Of a stretch of DNA of 64,000 bases, positions 46,037-54,909 are shown in pieces. The number at the start of each line of letters is the position of its first letter. Position 1 is the stretch's first letter. The stretch lies in assembly GCF_016863175.1 (NCBI RefSeq), contig NZ_BOOJ01000002.1, positions 62,001 through 126,000 on the forward strand, read 5' to 3'. The stretch comes from Paraplanobispora siamensis. GTDB lineage: Bacteria > Actinomycetota > Actinomycetes > Streptosporangiales > Streptosporangiaceae. A program made the translations under genes and the position numbers. The notes beneath the pieces were generated by a model. The model was not told the DNA's origin and made no database searches. It saw nothing but the letters and a program-made list of their open reading frames with translations.

Positions 46037-46773
46037 TGGAGATCCGGCAGTCCCCGCTGGAGTCGGCGCGGTTCGGGCGCCCGGTGGAGCGGCTGACCGT
46101 CCCCGCCGGCGAGCGTCCCGGGTTCTCCCGGGTCAGGGAGGCGCTGCTCGAATCGGCCGCGGACGTCGTGGTGCTGCGCTATCCGGCCGAGTACGTCGAC
46201 TGGTTCGCGATGTTGTCCCTGCCGGGACGGATCCCGCTGTTCGCCGGTTCCCTGACCTACTGGAACCTGGCCGCCGGCCGGGGCCGCGGCCCGCAGGCCG
46301 AGGAGGGGCTGTGGACGGCGGAGCTGGACGACCCGGCCGCGGTCTCCGCGCTGGTCGCCGAGATCTTCGCCGAGTACGGCAACCACTACGCCGCCAACCC
46401 GCTGTTCGACGACTCGCGGGCGCTGGCGGGCTATCAGGAGTGGGCGGGCGCCAGCGCCGCCGGGGGCCGGTGCCTGGCCCTGTGGGGCCGCGGTCCGGGC
46501 GGGGAGCCCGAGGTCCTCGGCCTGGCCACGGTGGACGACGGTCCCGGCACGGAGATCCTGCTCGCCGGGGTCGTCCCCGCGGCGCGCGGCCGGGGCCGCT
46601 ACGCCCACCTGCTGCGGGCGGTGGAGGAGCGGGCGCTCGGCCGGGGCTCGGCCGAGGTGGTCATCTCCACCCAGGAGCACAACACCCGGGTGCAGCGGGC
46701 GTGGGCCCGTTACGGCTTCCGGCCCTCACACGCCGTGCTCACCGTTCACCTTGTCCGGAGCGGGCTGCTGTGA
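46036..46773 (+). CDS. GNAT acetyltransferase, WecD-like (dTDP-fucosamine acetyltransferase candidate)
   Basis: A 245-residue protein translationally coupled to wecE (1-base overlap). The N-terminal half (RQSPLESARFGRPVERLTVP, VVVLRYPAEYVDWFAML) is like the WecD N-terminal domain; the C-terminal GNAT core has GTEILLAGVVPAARGRGRYA with the acetyl-CoA loop ARGRGRY and ends VISTQEHNTRVQRAWARYGF. In enterobacteria WecD N-acetylates the product of WecE to give dTDP-Fuc4NAc, so this pair probably does the same. The assignment rests on fold plus context. Its last 35 bases overlap the convergent GT2 gene. Confidence 0.75.
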   Translation: MEIRQSPLESARFGRPVERLTVPAGERPGFSRVREALLESAADVVVLRYPAEYVDWFAMLSLPGRIPLFAGSLTYWNLAAGRGRGPQAEEGLWTAELDDPAAVSALVAEIFAEYGNHYAANPLFDDSRALAGYQEWAGASAAGGRCLALWGRGPGGEPEVLGLATVDDGPGTEILLAGVVPAARGRGRYAHLLRAVEERALGRGSAEVVISTQEHNTRVQRAWARYGFRPSHAVLTVHLVRSGLL

Positions 46774-47743
46774 AGGCCAGGGCGCCCGAGCCGTCCTGAC
46801 GGGCGAGGCCGGCGGCGCCCGCCGCCCCCGTGTGCTCGCGGATCACGTAGGTCGGCCGCCCCAGCCCTCCGCCGTGGATGCGGCCGATGTACTCGCCGAG
46901 CACCCCGATGGAGATCAGCTGCGCCGAGGAGAAGATGGCGACCATCGAGGCGACGGTGGTGAACCCGGCCACGGTGGTGTCGCCGGTGACGAACCGCCAC
47001 AGCACCAGGCCGCCCAGGACCAGCCCGATGACGCCGGTGACGAATCCCAGATAGCTGGCCACCCGCAGGGGGGCGCTGCTGTAGCCCAGGAGCATGTTCA
47101 CCGCGTGCCGTACCAGCAGGCGGGGGGTGTAGTTGGAGCGCCCGTGCTCCCGCTCGTTCATGTGCACCCCGACCGAGCCGACCTGCGTGGTGCCCCATGA
47201 CAGGGCCACGTCGATGGAGGCGTGCGGTCCCGACAGCCCCTCGAACCCGTCGCGCAGGCAGGTGCGGAAGGCGCGGAAGGCACTGATCTTCTGCGCGTTC
47301 CTGACGCCGAGGGCGCGGGACATGCCCGTCTTCACCGACCGGGACGCGAGGCTGCGCAGCAGCCCGTGCTCCTCCTGGTGCGGGATGCCGTACACCAGGT
47401 CAAGCCGGTCGCCCTCCAGCGCGGCCAGCAGCAGGGGGATCTGCTCCGGCGGGTGCTGGAGGTCGTCGTCCATCGTGACGACCACGTCGAAGGCCGCCGC
47501 CCTGATGCCCGCCACGAGGGCGTTGTGCTGCCCGTAGTTGCGTGACAGGCGGATCGCGCGCACGCCCGGCACCCGCCGGGCCAGCGACGAGGCCACGCTC
47601 CAGGTGTCGTCCGGGCTGCCGTCGACGACGAGGATCACCTCGTGGCGGGCCGCGACCTCCGGCAGCACGGAGACGAGCCGGTCCACCAGTGCGGGAAGGG
47701 TCCTCGCCGAGCGGTAACAGGGGACGACCACTGATACGGACAT
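46739..47743 (-). CDS. GT2 family glycosyltransferase, GtrB/DPM1-like
   Basis: A 334-residue membrane-anchored glycosyltransferase. The GT-A domain reads VSVVVPCYRSARTLPALVDR, VILVVDGSPDDTWSVASSLA and the metal-binding FDVVVTMDDDLQHPPEQIPL; SRNYGQHNALVAGIRAAAFD lies between. Two C-terminal membrane segments (LGFVTGVIGLVLGGLVLWRF and a later one ending ISIGVLGEYIGRIH) match GtrB/DPM-type enzymes that put a sugar on polyprenyl phosphate. A GtrA-like flippase gene is divergent 101 bp away, giving the two parts of a lipid-linked sugar module. It converges on the WecD-like gene. Confidence 0.88.
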   Translation of the reverse strand: MSVSVVVPCYRSARTLPALVDRLVSVLPEVAARHEVILVVDGSPDDTWSVASSLARRVPGVRAIRLSRNYGQHNALVAGIRAAAFDVVVTMDDDLQHPPEQIPLLLAALEGDRLDLVYGIPHQEEHGLLRSLASRSVKTGMSRALGVRNAQKISAFRAFRTCLRDGFEGLSGPHASIDVALSWGTTQVGSVGVHMNEREHGRSNYTPRLLVRHAVNMLLGYSSAPLRVASYLGFVTGVIGLVLGGLVLWRFVTGDTTVAGFTTVASMVAIFSSAQLISIGVLGEYIGRIHGGGLGRPTYVIREHTGAAGAAGLARQDGSGALAFTAARSGQGER

Positions 47744-47844
47744 CTATATTCTCCCGACCATCGACTTTTAATCTTGATGGGCCTGTACGATTCTCAGGTC
47801 CCATTCGGAATAGTCATCACGATCACCGCGGGAGATGTCGAAGA

Positions 47845-48309
47845 ATGACTGAAGTAGATGTGCGGCCCACTTCCCGGAACGGTTCTCCCGCTCGAATGCA
47901 CGGTTTACCGCCGGTTCTCCGTGGACAGCGCATCACATACTTGGCGGGAGGCGTGATGACGGTCGCCTCCTATTTCAGTCTTCTTACTCTGGGATTACTC
48001 ATATTTGAAGGAGGGGTCCCGTATCTTTTCCTGGTCGTGGTCAGCCACCTCTGCACGGTGGTGATCGTCTACCCGTGGTACCGGGTGGTCGTCTTCCGGG
48101 TCACCGAAGGGTCGTGGATCGCCGGATACCTGCGGTTCTACGTGGTCTGCCTGGGATTCCTGGCCACCTCGCTCGCGGGCCTGCCGATCCTGGTGGAACT
48201 GGCCGGCCTGCCGGTCCTCGTCGCGCAGTTCCTGATCATGGGCGCGGGCGCCCTGCTGGGTTACGCGGTCAACCGGTCGTGGACTTTCCGGGAGCGCGCC
48301 AAGGTATAG
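47845..48309 (+). CDS. GtrA-like membrane protein
   Basis: A 154-residue protein with four hydrophobic segments: ITYLAGGVMTVASYFSLLTL, GVPYLFLVVVSHLCTVVIVY, YLRFYVVCLGFLATSLAGLP and VLVAQFLIMGAGALLGYAVN, ending NRSWTFRERAKV as typical for GtrA (NrxwvF motif). GtrA proteins are thought to move polyprenyl-phosphate-linked sugars across the membrane. ATG at 47845 was chosen because it leaves the standard length and GGGAG lies upstream; the longer frame to 47542 overlaps the divergent gene. The first 250 bases of this region are markedly less GC-rich than the surroundings. Confidence 0.85.
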   Translation: MTEVDVRPTSRNGSPARMHGLPPVLRGQRITYLAGGVMTVASYFSLLTLGLLIFEGGVPYLFLVVVSHLCTVVIVYPWYRVVVFRVTEGSWIAGYLRFYVVCLGFLATSLAGLPILVELAGLPVLVAQFLIMGAGALLGYAVNRSWTFRERAKV

Positions 48310-48435
48310 CGTTGGCAATGGAGGGTTCGCCGACTCGCAAAACCGGCGGAGCGTTCCCTCGCCCCCCTCGGAGAATCTGAGTGCACGGCGGTCGCCACGG
48401 CTGATCGCGTTCTCGGATAAAGGGGATTTCACAGG

Positions 48436-49503
48436 GTGAAAGCACTTGTCCTGGCGGGTGGCAGAGGCACGAGATTGCGGCCGCTGACCCACACCTCCGC
48501 CAAGCAGCTGGTCCCCGTCGCCAACAAACCGGTCCTCTATTACGGACTTGAGGCGATACGCGAAGCGGGGATCACCAGTGTCGGGATCATCATCGGCGAC
48601 ACCGGCGCGGAGGTCCGCGAGGCCGTGGGAGACGGTTCGCGGTTCGGGCTGGAAGTCACCTACATCCCGCAGCAGGCCCCCCTCGGGCTGGCCCACTGCG
48701 TGCTGATCGCACAGGAGTTCCTGGGCGACGAGCCGTTCGTGATGTACCTCGGCGACAACTTCCTGATCGGCGGGATCTCCGACCTCGTCGGGGCGTTCCG
48801 GCAGGGCGGCTACGACGCCCAGGTCCTGCTGACGAGGGTCGCCGAGCCGCAGTTCTACGGGGTGGCCGAGCTCGGCGGGACCGGCGAGATCGTCGGCCTG
48901 CAGGAGAAGCCGGCCGCGCCGCGCAGCGACCTGGCCATCGTGGGGGTCTACTCCTTCTCCCCGGCCATCCACGAGGCGGTGCGGGCGATCAGGCCCTCCG
49001 CACGCGGAGAGCTGGAGATCACCGACGCGATCCAGTGGCTGATCGACAACGGCCGGGCCGTGCACTCGCACATGGTGACCGGCTACTGGAAGGACACCGG
49101 CCGGCTGCAGGACCTGCTGGAGTGCAACCGCATGGTCCTGGAGTCGATCGAGCCGGACAACCGGGGCACGGTCGACGGGCTGAGCGAGATCACCGGCCGG
49201 GTCGTCATCGAGCCCGGCGCGGTGGTGGAGAACTCCGTGCTGCGCGGGCCGATCGTGGTGGGGGCCGACGCGAAGATCCAGTCCTCCTACGTCGGGCCGT
49301 TCACGTCGATCGGGCCGCGCTGCGTCGTGCAGGACACCGAGGTCGAGTACTCCATCGTGCTCGACGACTCCTCCGTGCACGGGGTCTCGCGGCTGGCCCA
49401 CTCCCTCATCGGCCGCAACGTCGAGGTGACCCGCGCCGAGGGCACCCCCAACACCTACGGGCTGATGGTCGGCGACCACAGCAGGATCCAGGTGCGCGCA
49501 TGA
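48436..49503 (+). CDS. rfbA: Glucose-1-phosphate thymidylyltransferase, long form
   Basis: A 355-residue nucleotidyltransferase that makes dTDP-glucose. It has KALVLAGGRGTRLRPLTHTS, AKQLVPVANKPVLYYGLEAI, PLGLAHCVLIAQEFLGDEPF, FVMYLGDNFLIGG and the product-binding FYGVAELGGTGEIVGLQEKP; residues about 240-355 add the left-handed helix of the long StrD/Sulfolobus-type form. It starts at GTG 48436; AAAGGGG is 13 bases away. The stop overlaps the start of rfbB by four bases. With rfbB it supplies dTDP-4-keto-6-deoxyglucose; no rmlC or rmlD is present nearby, so the flux probably goes to the WecE-like aminotransferase. Confidence 0.94.
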   Translation: MKALVLAGGRGTRLRPLTHTSAKQLVPVANKPVLYYGLEAIREAGITSVGIIIGDTGAEVREAVGDGSRFGLEVTYIPQQAPLGLAHCVLIAQEFLGDEPFVMYLGDNFLIGGISDLVGAFRQGGYDAQVLLTRVAEPQFYGVAELGGTGEIVGLQEKPAAPRSDLAIVGVYSFSPAIHEAVRAIRPSARGELEITDAIQWLIDNGRAVHSHMVTGYWKDTGRLQDLLECNRMVLESIEPDNRGTVDGLSEITGRVVIEPGAVVENSVLRGPIVVGADAKIQSSYVGPFTSIGPRCVVQDTEVEYSIVLDDSSVHGVSRLAHSLIGRNVEVTRAEGTPNTYGLMVGDHSRIQVRA

Positions 49504-50477
49504 GAATCCTCGTCACCGGCGGGGCCGGGTTCATCGGCTCCCACTACGTGCGGTCGCTGCTGCGGGGCGCCTACCCGGGCTTCGAGGACGCCCGCGTCAC
49601 GGTCCTGGACAAGCTCACCTACGCCGGCAACCTCGCCAACCTGGCCCCCGTCGCCGAGCACCGCAACCTCCGCTTCGTGCGGGGGGACATCACCGACCTG
49701 CAGCTCCTGGCGGAGCTGGTCCCCGGCCACGACGTGATCGTGAACTTCGCCGCGGAGTCCCACGTCGACCGCTCCATCACCGGGGCGGGCGACTTCGTGA
49801 CCACCAACGTCCTGGGGACGCAGCGGCTGCTGCAGGCGGCCCTGGAGAGCGAGGTCCGCACGTTCGTGCAGGTCTCCACGGACGAGGTGTACGGCTCGAT
49901 CGCCACGGGTTCCTGGGACGAGACGCGGCCGCTGATGCCGAACTCGCCCTACTCGGCGGCCAAGGCGTCGGCGGACCTGTTCTGCCGGGCCTACAGCCGC
50001 ACCCACGGCCTCGACGTGCGCATCACCCGATGCTCCAACAACTACGGGCCCCACCAGTACCCAGAGAAGATCATCCCGCTCTTCGTCACCAACCTGATCG
50101 ACGGGCGCCGGGTCCCCCTGTACGGCGTGGGCCGCAACGTGCGCGAGTGGCTGCACGTCGACGACCACTGCCGGGGCATCCAGCTCGTCCTGGAGAAGGG
50201 CTGCCCCGGCGAGATCTACAACATCGGCGGCGGCGTGGAGCTGACCAACCTGGAGCTCACCGAGCGGCTGCTGGCCGCCTTCGGCGCAGGCTGGGACATG
50301 GTCGTGCGCGTCCCCGACCGGCCGGGCCACGACCTGCGCTACTCGGTGGACAGCGGCAAGATCCGGGCCATCGGCTACGAGCCCCGGGTGCCCTTCGAGG
50401 AGGGGCTGGCCGAGGTCGTGCGCTGGTACCGGGAGAACCCGTCGTGGTGGCGGCCGCTGGCGGAGCGGACCCGATGA
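49500..50477 (+). CDS. rfbB: dTDP-glucose 4,6-dehydratase
   Basis: A 325-residue extended SDR enzyme. It has the NAD fold MRILVTGGAGFIGSHYVRSL, VLDKLTYAGNLANL, VNFAAESHVDRSITGAGDFV, the catalytic triad region FVQVSTDEVYGSI and SPYSAAKASADLFCRAYSRT (Tyr, Lys), and TRCSNNYGPHQYPEKIIPLF. These are diagnostic of RmlB. It converts dTDP-glucose to dTDP-4-keto-6-deoxyglucose, and is translationally coupled both to rfbA (ATGA overlap) and to the methyltransferase that follows (4-base overlap). Confidence 0.96.
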   Translation: MRILVTGGAGFIGSHYVRSLLRGAYPGFEDARVTVLDKLTYAGNLANLAPVAEHRNLRFVRGDITDLQLLAELVPGHDVIVNFAAESHVDRSITGAGDFVTTNVLGTQRLLQAALESEVRTFVQVSTDEVYGSIATGSWDETRPLMPNSPYSAAKASADLFCRAYSRTHGLDVRITRCSNNYGPHQYPEKIIPLFVTNLIDGRRVPLYGVGRNVREWLHVDDHCRGIQLVLEKGCPGEIYNIGGGVELTNLELTERLLAAFGAGWDMVVRVPDRPGHDLRYSVDSGKIRAIGYEPRVPFEEGLAEVVRWYRENPSWWRPLAERTR

Positions 50478-51361
50478 CGGCGGATCCGACGACGAGGACG
50501 GGGGCGCCGGCGCGCCACCCGGTCGACCGGCTGGCGGGCCTGCTGGTCTGCCCGTCCTGCCGGTTCTCCCTCGACGACTCGCTGACCTGCGCGGGCTGCG
50601 GCGGCGGCGGTCAGCGGCGGGGCGACAGGCTGCACTTCGGCGGGTTCGAGGAGACCGAGCTGCGGGACGACCCGCTCAACCGGGTCAAGGAGACCGTGAA
50701 GCGCCGCTTCGGCCGGGCCTACCCGATGGCCATCCAGATGGTCTCCCCGGTCCTGCTGCGGCGCTTCGTCCGCCCCTTCCTGGCCGGGTTCGACCTCGAC
50801 CGGCAGCTGGTGGCCGACCTCGGGTCGGGGACCAACCGCTACGACCGGCGGATCCTGTGCGTGGACGGGGGCGTCTACGACAACGTCGACCTGGTGGGCG
50901 ACCTGCGGACGCTGCCGCTGGCCGACGCCTCCCTCGACGGGATCATCAGCGTCGCCGTGCTGGAGCACGTCCCCGACCCCCAGGCGCACGTGCGGGAGAT
51001 GTGGCGGGTCCTGAAGCCCGGCGGCCGTCTGCTGTGCTTCGTGCCGTTCATGCAGCCCTTCCACGCCTCGCCGTACGACTACCAGCGCTACACCGCCCCC
51101 GGTCTGGCGGAGCTGTTCGGCCGCTTCGAGGTCGTCGGCACCCGGGTCGGCGCGGGGCCGACGTCGAGCCTGGTGTGGGTGCTGCAGGAGTGGCTCGCGC
51201 TCGTGCTGTCCTTCGGCAGCACCCGGCTGTACCGGGCGCTGGTCCCCCTGATGTGGGCGCTGTCGCCGCTGAAGCTGGCCGACCACCTCCTCGCGCGGCA
51301 TCCCGCCGCGCCGGTCCTGGCCAGCGGGTTCGTGATCGAGGCCCGCAGACCCGCTGAGTGA
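50474..51361 (+). CDS. Class I SAM-dependent methyltransferase with N-terminal zinc ribbon
   Basis: A 295-residue protein. Residues 26-42 hold a CxxC-x9-CxxC zinc ribbon (LLVCPSCRFSLDDSLTCAGC). The Rossmann core has VADLGSGTNRYDRRILCVDG, VYDNVDLVGDLRTLPLADAS and DGIISVAVLEHVPDPQAHVR with a MWRVLKPGGRLLCFVPF strand, as in methyltransferase family 11. A C-terminal amphipathic/hydrophobic region (LVWVLQEWLALVLSFG) may associate with membrane. It lies in the operon after rfbB, so a sugar or lipid-carrier intermediate is a possible substrate. A 15-bp tandem repeat starts 34 bases after its stop. Confidence 0.82.
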   Translation: MTADPTTRTGAPARHPVDRLAGLLVCPSCRFSLDDSLTCAGCGGGGQRRGDRLHFGGFEETELRDDPLNRVKETVKRRFGRAYPMAIQMVSPVLLRRFVRPFLAGFDLDRQLVADLGSGTNRYDRRILCVDGGVYDNVDLVGDLRTLPLADASLDGIISVAVLEHVPDPQAHVREMWRVLKPGGRLLCFVPFMQPFHASPYDYQRYTAPGLAELFGRFEVVGTRVGAGPTSSLVWVLQEWLALVLSFGSTRLYRALVPLMWALSPLKLADHLLARHPAAPVLASGFVIEARRPAE

Positions 51362-51394
51362 TCCGGGGCCGCGCCGCGGCGGCCGTACTCCCTT

Positions 51395-51438
51395 CGCCGC
51401 GTCCCCTTTCGCCGCGTCCCCTTTCGCCGTATCCCTTT
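51395..51438. repeat. Tandem 15-bp repeat, three copies, after the methyltransferase gene
   Basis: CGCCGCGTCCCCTTT occurs at 51395-51409 and 51410-51424, followed by CGCCGTATCCCTTT at 51425-51438. If the longer frame of the next gene were translated it would give repeated PLSPR; the array is more likely an untranslated spacer before ATG 51466. Confidence 0.85.
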
Positions 51439-51465
51439 CTCAGATCCCAGAGAGGCTCCCCCACG

Positions 51466-53106
51466 ATGCAAGGACTGAGCCGGCAGGAGCGCGGGTCCGG
51501 CGCCCGGCCCGCCGACCGCGGGCCGGCCGCGGGGGAGGGCGCGTCCCCTGCGGGAGCGGCCCGGATCAGTCCGGTGGCGCTGCTGGCGGTCGTCGCGCTC
51601 TGCTACGCCGCCGCCCAGCTCCTGCTGGTCTCACCGCGCTTCGCCCTCGAATGGGACGAGGCGGTCTACGCCAGCCAGTTCTCCGGCAACGGGGCGCCGA
51701 TCGCCTTCCACGCCTCCCGCGGCTGGGGCACGCCGCTGCTGGTCGCCCCGGTGGTCGCGCTGACCGACTCGATCACGGTCCTGCGCGTGTACCTGACGGG
51801 CGTCTCGGCGCTGCTGCTGTTCGTCTCCTTCCGCCTCTGGCTGCCGCTGCGGCCGGGTCGCACCGTCCCGGTGGCGGCGGCGCTGTTCGCCGGCTGCTGG
51901 CCGGCGGTGTTCTACGGCGACGAGGCGATGCCCAACGTCCCCACCGCGCTGGGCGCGGTCGCCCTGACCGCCCTGGCGCTGCGCACCGCGACCGCGCGGG
52001 GCGTCCCGGCGGGTACGGCGGTCGCCACGGTGGGCACCGTGGTCGTCGTCTCGCTGTTCCGCCCGACCGACGTCACGGTCATCGCCCTCACTCTGGCGGG
52101 GGCGCTCGCCTTCCTGCTTCTCTCTCCGGCGCGGCGGCGCGGCACGCTGATCGCGATCGCCGCGCTGGGTGCCGGGCTGGCCGCCGGATGGGGGCTGTGG
52201 ATCGCGGACGCGCTCCGCCGCTACGGCGGCGTCGCCGAGCGGCTGGAGAAGGCGACCGAGAACTTCGGGGAGTACCGCTGGCTCGGCGGGCAGCACCTGC
52301 GGGCCCTGGACGGGCCGGTGGTGTGCTCCTCGCACGACACCTGCGGGCCCGTCCCGGTCGCCGGGGCCGTGTGGCTGGCAGTCTTCCTGCTCCTGGCGGC
52401 GGCCGGCCTCGCGTCACCGCGCGGGCGGGACCGGACGGCGGCAGGGCAGGGGGAGGACCGGACGGCGGCCGGGCGGGGAGAGGGCCGGGCGGTGCTCGCC
52501 GTCCCCGTCGTGGTCGCGGCCGGCATCGCGGGCGCCTACCTCTACTACCCCAGCCTCACGCTGCCGCGCTACATGCTGCCCGCCTACGGGCTGCTCTCGA
52601 TCGCCGCCGCCGCGGGCCTGCTCCGGGCGGCCGGGGCCCTGCGGCGGCGCGCCGCGCCCGCGTACGCGGTGGCCTGCTGCTGCGTGGTCGTCGGCGGCCA
52701 CCTGTGGGTGCAGACCTCCCAGCTGCTCGACAACGTCGGCAGGCTCATGCCGGGCCGCGCCCGCGACGTGACGGTGGCGGCCGACCTCAGGAAGCTCGGC
52801 CACGGCCGTCCCTGCCTGGTGTACGGCTGGCACGCCCCGCAGATCGGCCACTACCTCGGGTGCGAGGCGGCCGGCACACCCGGCGGTCAGCCGCTGCCGG
52901 CCACTCCGCGGCACGTCGCCGCGAAGGCGGCGGACGGGTACGCGGTGATCGTGGTCTACAAGGACGACGCGGACCGCGGCGCCCCCGACCTGGCCTCCTG
53001 GCCGAGGTACCGGCTCCCGGCCAGCGGCTGGTACGCCCGCGTCAACAACGGAGAGATCGACACCGGCGTCCCGCCGGGCCGGCCGTACGACGAACCCGGC
53101 CTCTGA
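51466..53106 (+). CDS. GT-C type membrane glycosyltransferase, tandem copy 1
   Basis: A 546-residue multi-pass protein. The first extracytoplasmic loop has FALEWDEAVYASQFSGNGAP, the DE motif of GT39/ArnT-like enzymes that use polyprenyl-phosphate sugars, then FHASRGWGTPLLVAPVVALT and FRLWLPLRPGRTVPVAAALF. A soluble tail holds CLVYGWHAPQIGHYLGCEAA. It is paralogous to the next gene, of exactly the same length. ATG at 51466 matches the position of the next gene's start (MQGLSRQERGSG against MLQGLKRRESGA), so the longer frame across the tandem repeats is rejected. A hydrophilic Gly/Arg/Glu-rich insertion lies near residue 325. Confidence 0.8.
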   Translation: MQGLSRQERGSGARPADRGPAAGEGASPAGAARISPVALLAVVALCYAAAQLLLVSPRFALEWDEAVYASQFSGNGAPIAFHASRGWGTPLLVAPVVALTDSITVLRVYLTGVSALLLFVSFRLWLPLRPGRTVPVAAALFAGCWPAVFYGDEAMPNVPTALGAVALTALALRTATARGVPAGTAVATVGTVVVVSLFRPTDVTVIALTLAGALAFLLLSPARRRGTLIAIAALGAGLAAGWGLWIADALRRYGGVAERLEKATENFGEYRWLGGQHLRALDGPVVCSSHDTCGPVPVAGAVWLAVFLLLAAAGLASPRGRDRTAAGQGEDRTAAGRGEGRAVLAVPVVVAAGIAGAYLYYPSLTLPRYMLPAYGLLSIAAAAGLLRAAGALRRRAAPAYAVACCCVVVGGHLWVQTSQLLDNVGRLMPGRARDVTVAADLRKLGHGRPCLVYGWHAPQIGHYLGCEAAGTPGGQPLPATPRHVAAKAADGYAVIVVYKDDADRGAPDLASWPRYRLPASGWYARVNNGEIDTGVPPGRPYDEPGL

Positions 53107-53189
53107 ACGCGCGGCCGCCTTCGGCCCGCCGTACCAGGCAATCCGACGTTCCCAGGGGACTGCACCCGGGGATTGAGAGGGGCTTTCCC

Positions 53190-54830
53190 ATGCTGCAAGG
53201 TCTGAAGCGACGAGAATCCGGAGCGCGTCCCCGGCCGCCGGCGCCGGGCCGCGCCGGGCGCGCGGGTGATCCGGCGCCGCGGACCGGCCTGGTCGCGGCG
53301 CTGACGAGCCCCGTCGCCCTGCTGGCGGCCGTCGCGTTCTGCTACGCCCTGGCCCAGATCTTCCTGACCGGGCCGCGGATGGGTCTCGGCTACGACGAGA
53401 CGGTGTACGTCAGCCAGTTCTCCCTCAACGGCAAGCCGGCCGGCTTCCACGCCTCGCGGGGATGGGGCACGCCGGTCCTGGCCGCCCCGGTGGTCTCGCT
53501 GACGGACTCCATCGTGGCGCTGCGGATGTACATGACGACCGTCTCGGCGGTGCTGCTGTTCCTGGCGTTCCGCCTCTGGCTGCCGCTGCGGCCGGGCTAC
53601 GCCGTCCCGGTGGCGGCGGCGCTGTTCGCCGCCTGGTGGCCGTCGGTGTTCTACGGCCACGAGGTCATGCCCAACCTGTACACCGCCCTGGGCACGGTGG
53701 CCCTGACGGGGCTGGCGCTGCGCGCGGCGGCCCCCGGCGCCCGGCGCAGGCCCCTGCTGCTGGCCGCGGTGGCGGTCGTGGCCGCGGTCCTGCCGTTCTT
53801 CCGGCCCTCCGACGCCCTGATCGTCGCGGTGGCCGTCGGAGGGGTGACGGCGGTCATGCTGCTGTCCCGGGCGCGGCGCCGCCCGGCGTTCCTGGTCATC
53901 CTCGCGCTGGGCGCCGGGTCCGCGGTGGCGTTCGGGCAGTGGGTCCTGGAGGCGCTGCTGACCTTCGGCGGGATCCGCGAGCGGGTCGAGCTGGGCACCC
54001 AGAACTTCGGCGAGGTCCGCTGGCTCGTCGGCCACCACATCCGGGCCCTGGACGGGCCGACGCTGTGCTCGGGCCCGGTCGGCTGCGGTCCCGTCCCGGT
54101 CGCGGGCGTGGCGTGGCTGGCGGTCTTCCTGCTCCTGGCGGCCGGCGGCCTGGTGGCGGCCTGGCGGAGGGAGCACCGGATCGCCCTGGTCGCGGCGATC
54201 GTGGTCGGCACCTGCATCGCCCTCGCCTATCTCTACTATCCGGCCTTCGTCGCCCCGCGTTATCTGGCGCCCGCCTACGCGCTGTGGTCGTTCGCCGCGG
54301 CGGAGGGTTTCGTGCGCCTGCTCGCCGTCCTGCGGCACAGGGCCGGAACCGTGGCCGCGGTGGCCTGCTGCGCCCTTCTCACCGGCGGCTACCTGCACGT
54401 CCAGAACGGCTATCTGGCGGCGAACGTCATCCCGACGGAGCGCAGCCGCTCCGGCTACCAGCGCCTGGCGGACGAGCTCAGGAAAATCGAATTCCGGCGT
54501 CCCTGCCTGATATACGGATGGAACGCGCCGCAGGTCGCCTATCTGCTGAACTGCGAGGCGCGCAGCGCGCTCAGCGGAAAACCTTTCCCCGCCACGCCCG
54601 ACTACATTCTCGACCAGAGAATCAAATCCGGTTATCACATCATGGCGATATTCCGCGAGGACGTGGACATGAGCGCCCCCTATCTCCGGGGCTGGCCGAG
54701 ACATCTCCTGACCTCGGGCGGCTGGTACGCCCGGATCAACCACGACCTGCGGCCTTCCGCGCCCGCGAAGGCGGCCGGGAAGAAGGGGGCCCGCGGGCGG
54801 GTAAATTCGGAGCAAACCCCCCGCCCCTGA
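53190..54830 (+). CDS. GT-C type membrane glycosyltransferase, tandem copy 2
   Basis: A 546-residue paralogue of the preceding gene. Corresponding motifs are MGLGYDETVYVSQFSLNGKP, FHASRGWGTPVLAAPVVSLT, RLWLPLRPGYAVPVAAALFA, NFGEVRWLVGHHIRALDGP and CLIYGWNAPQVAYLLNCEAR. GAGAGGGG stands seven bases before ATG 53190. The final about 200 bases of the gene are clearly less GC-rich, with AAA and ATA codons otherwise rare here, unlike copy 1. Donor and acceptor are unknown; a polyprenyl-linked sugar from the GtrB-like enzyme is possible. Confidence 0.8.
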   Translation: MLQGLKRRESGARPRPPAPGRAGRAGDPAPRTGLVAALTSPVALLAAVAFCYALAQIFLTGPRMGLGYDETVYVSQFSLNGKPAGFHASRGWGTPVLAAPVVSLTDSIVALRMYMTTVSAVLLFLAFRLWLPLRPGYAVPVAAALFAAWWPSVFYGHEVMPNLYTALGTVALTGLALRAAAPGARRRPLLLAAVAVVAAVLPFFRPSDALIVAVAVGGVTAVMLLSRARRRPAFLVILALGAGSAVAFGQWVLEALLTFGGIRERVELGTQNFGEVRWLVGHHIRALDGPTLCSGPVGCGPVPVAGVAWLAVFLLLAAGGLVAAWRREHRIALVAAIVVGTCIALAYLYYPAFVAPRYLAPAYALWSFAAAEGFVRLLAVLRHRAGTVAAVACCALLTGGYLHVQNGYLAANVIPTERSRSGYQRLADELRKIEFRRPCLIYGWNAPQVAYLLNCEARSALSGKPFPATPDYILDQRIKSGYHIMAIFREDVDMSAPYLRGWPRHLLTSGGWYARINHDLRPSAPAKAAGKKGARGRVNSEQTPRP

Positions 54831-54909
54831 CATATGGCCGTCGATAGATTCACATAATCGCGTCCGGTGATTCAAAAGAAAGGCGCGGCGTGTTCGTGGG
54901 GGGATACAC

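Noticed and set aside
48310-48435. Imperfect GAGGG.../...CCCTC hairpin after the GtrA-like gene
   Set aside because: Arms contain several mismatches and bulges; not strong enough to call a terminator.
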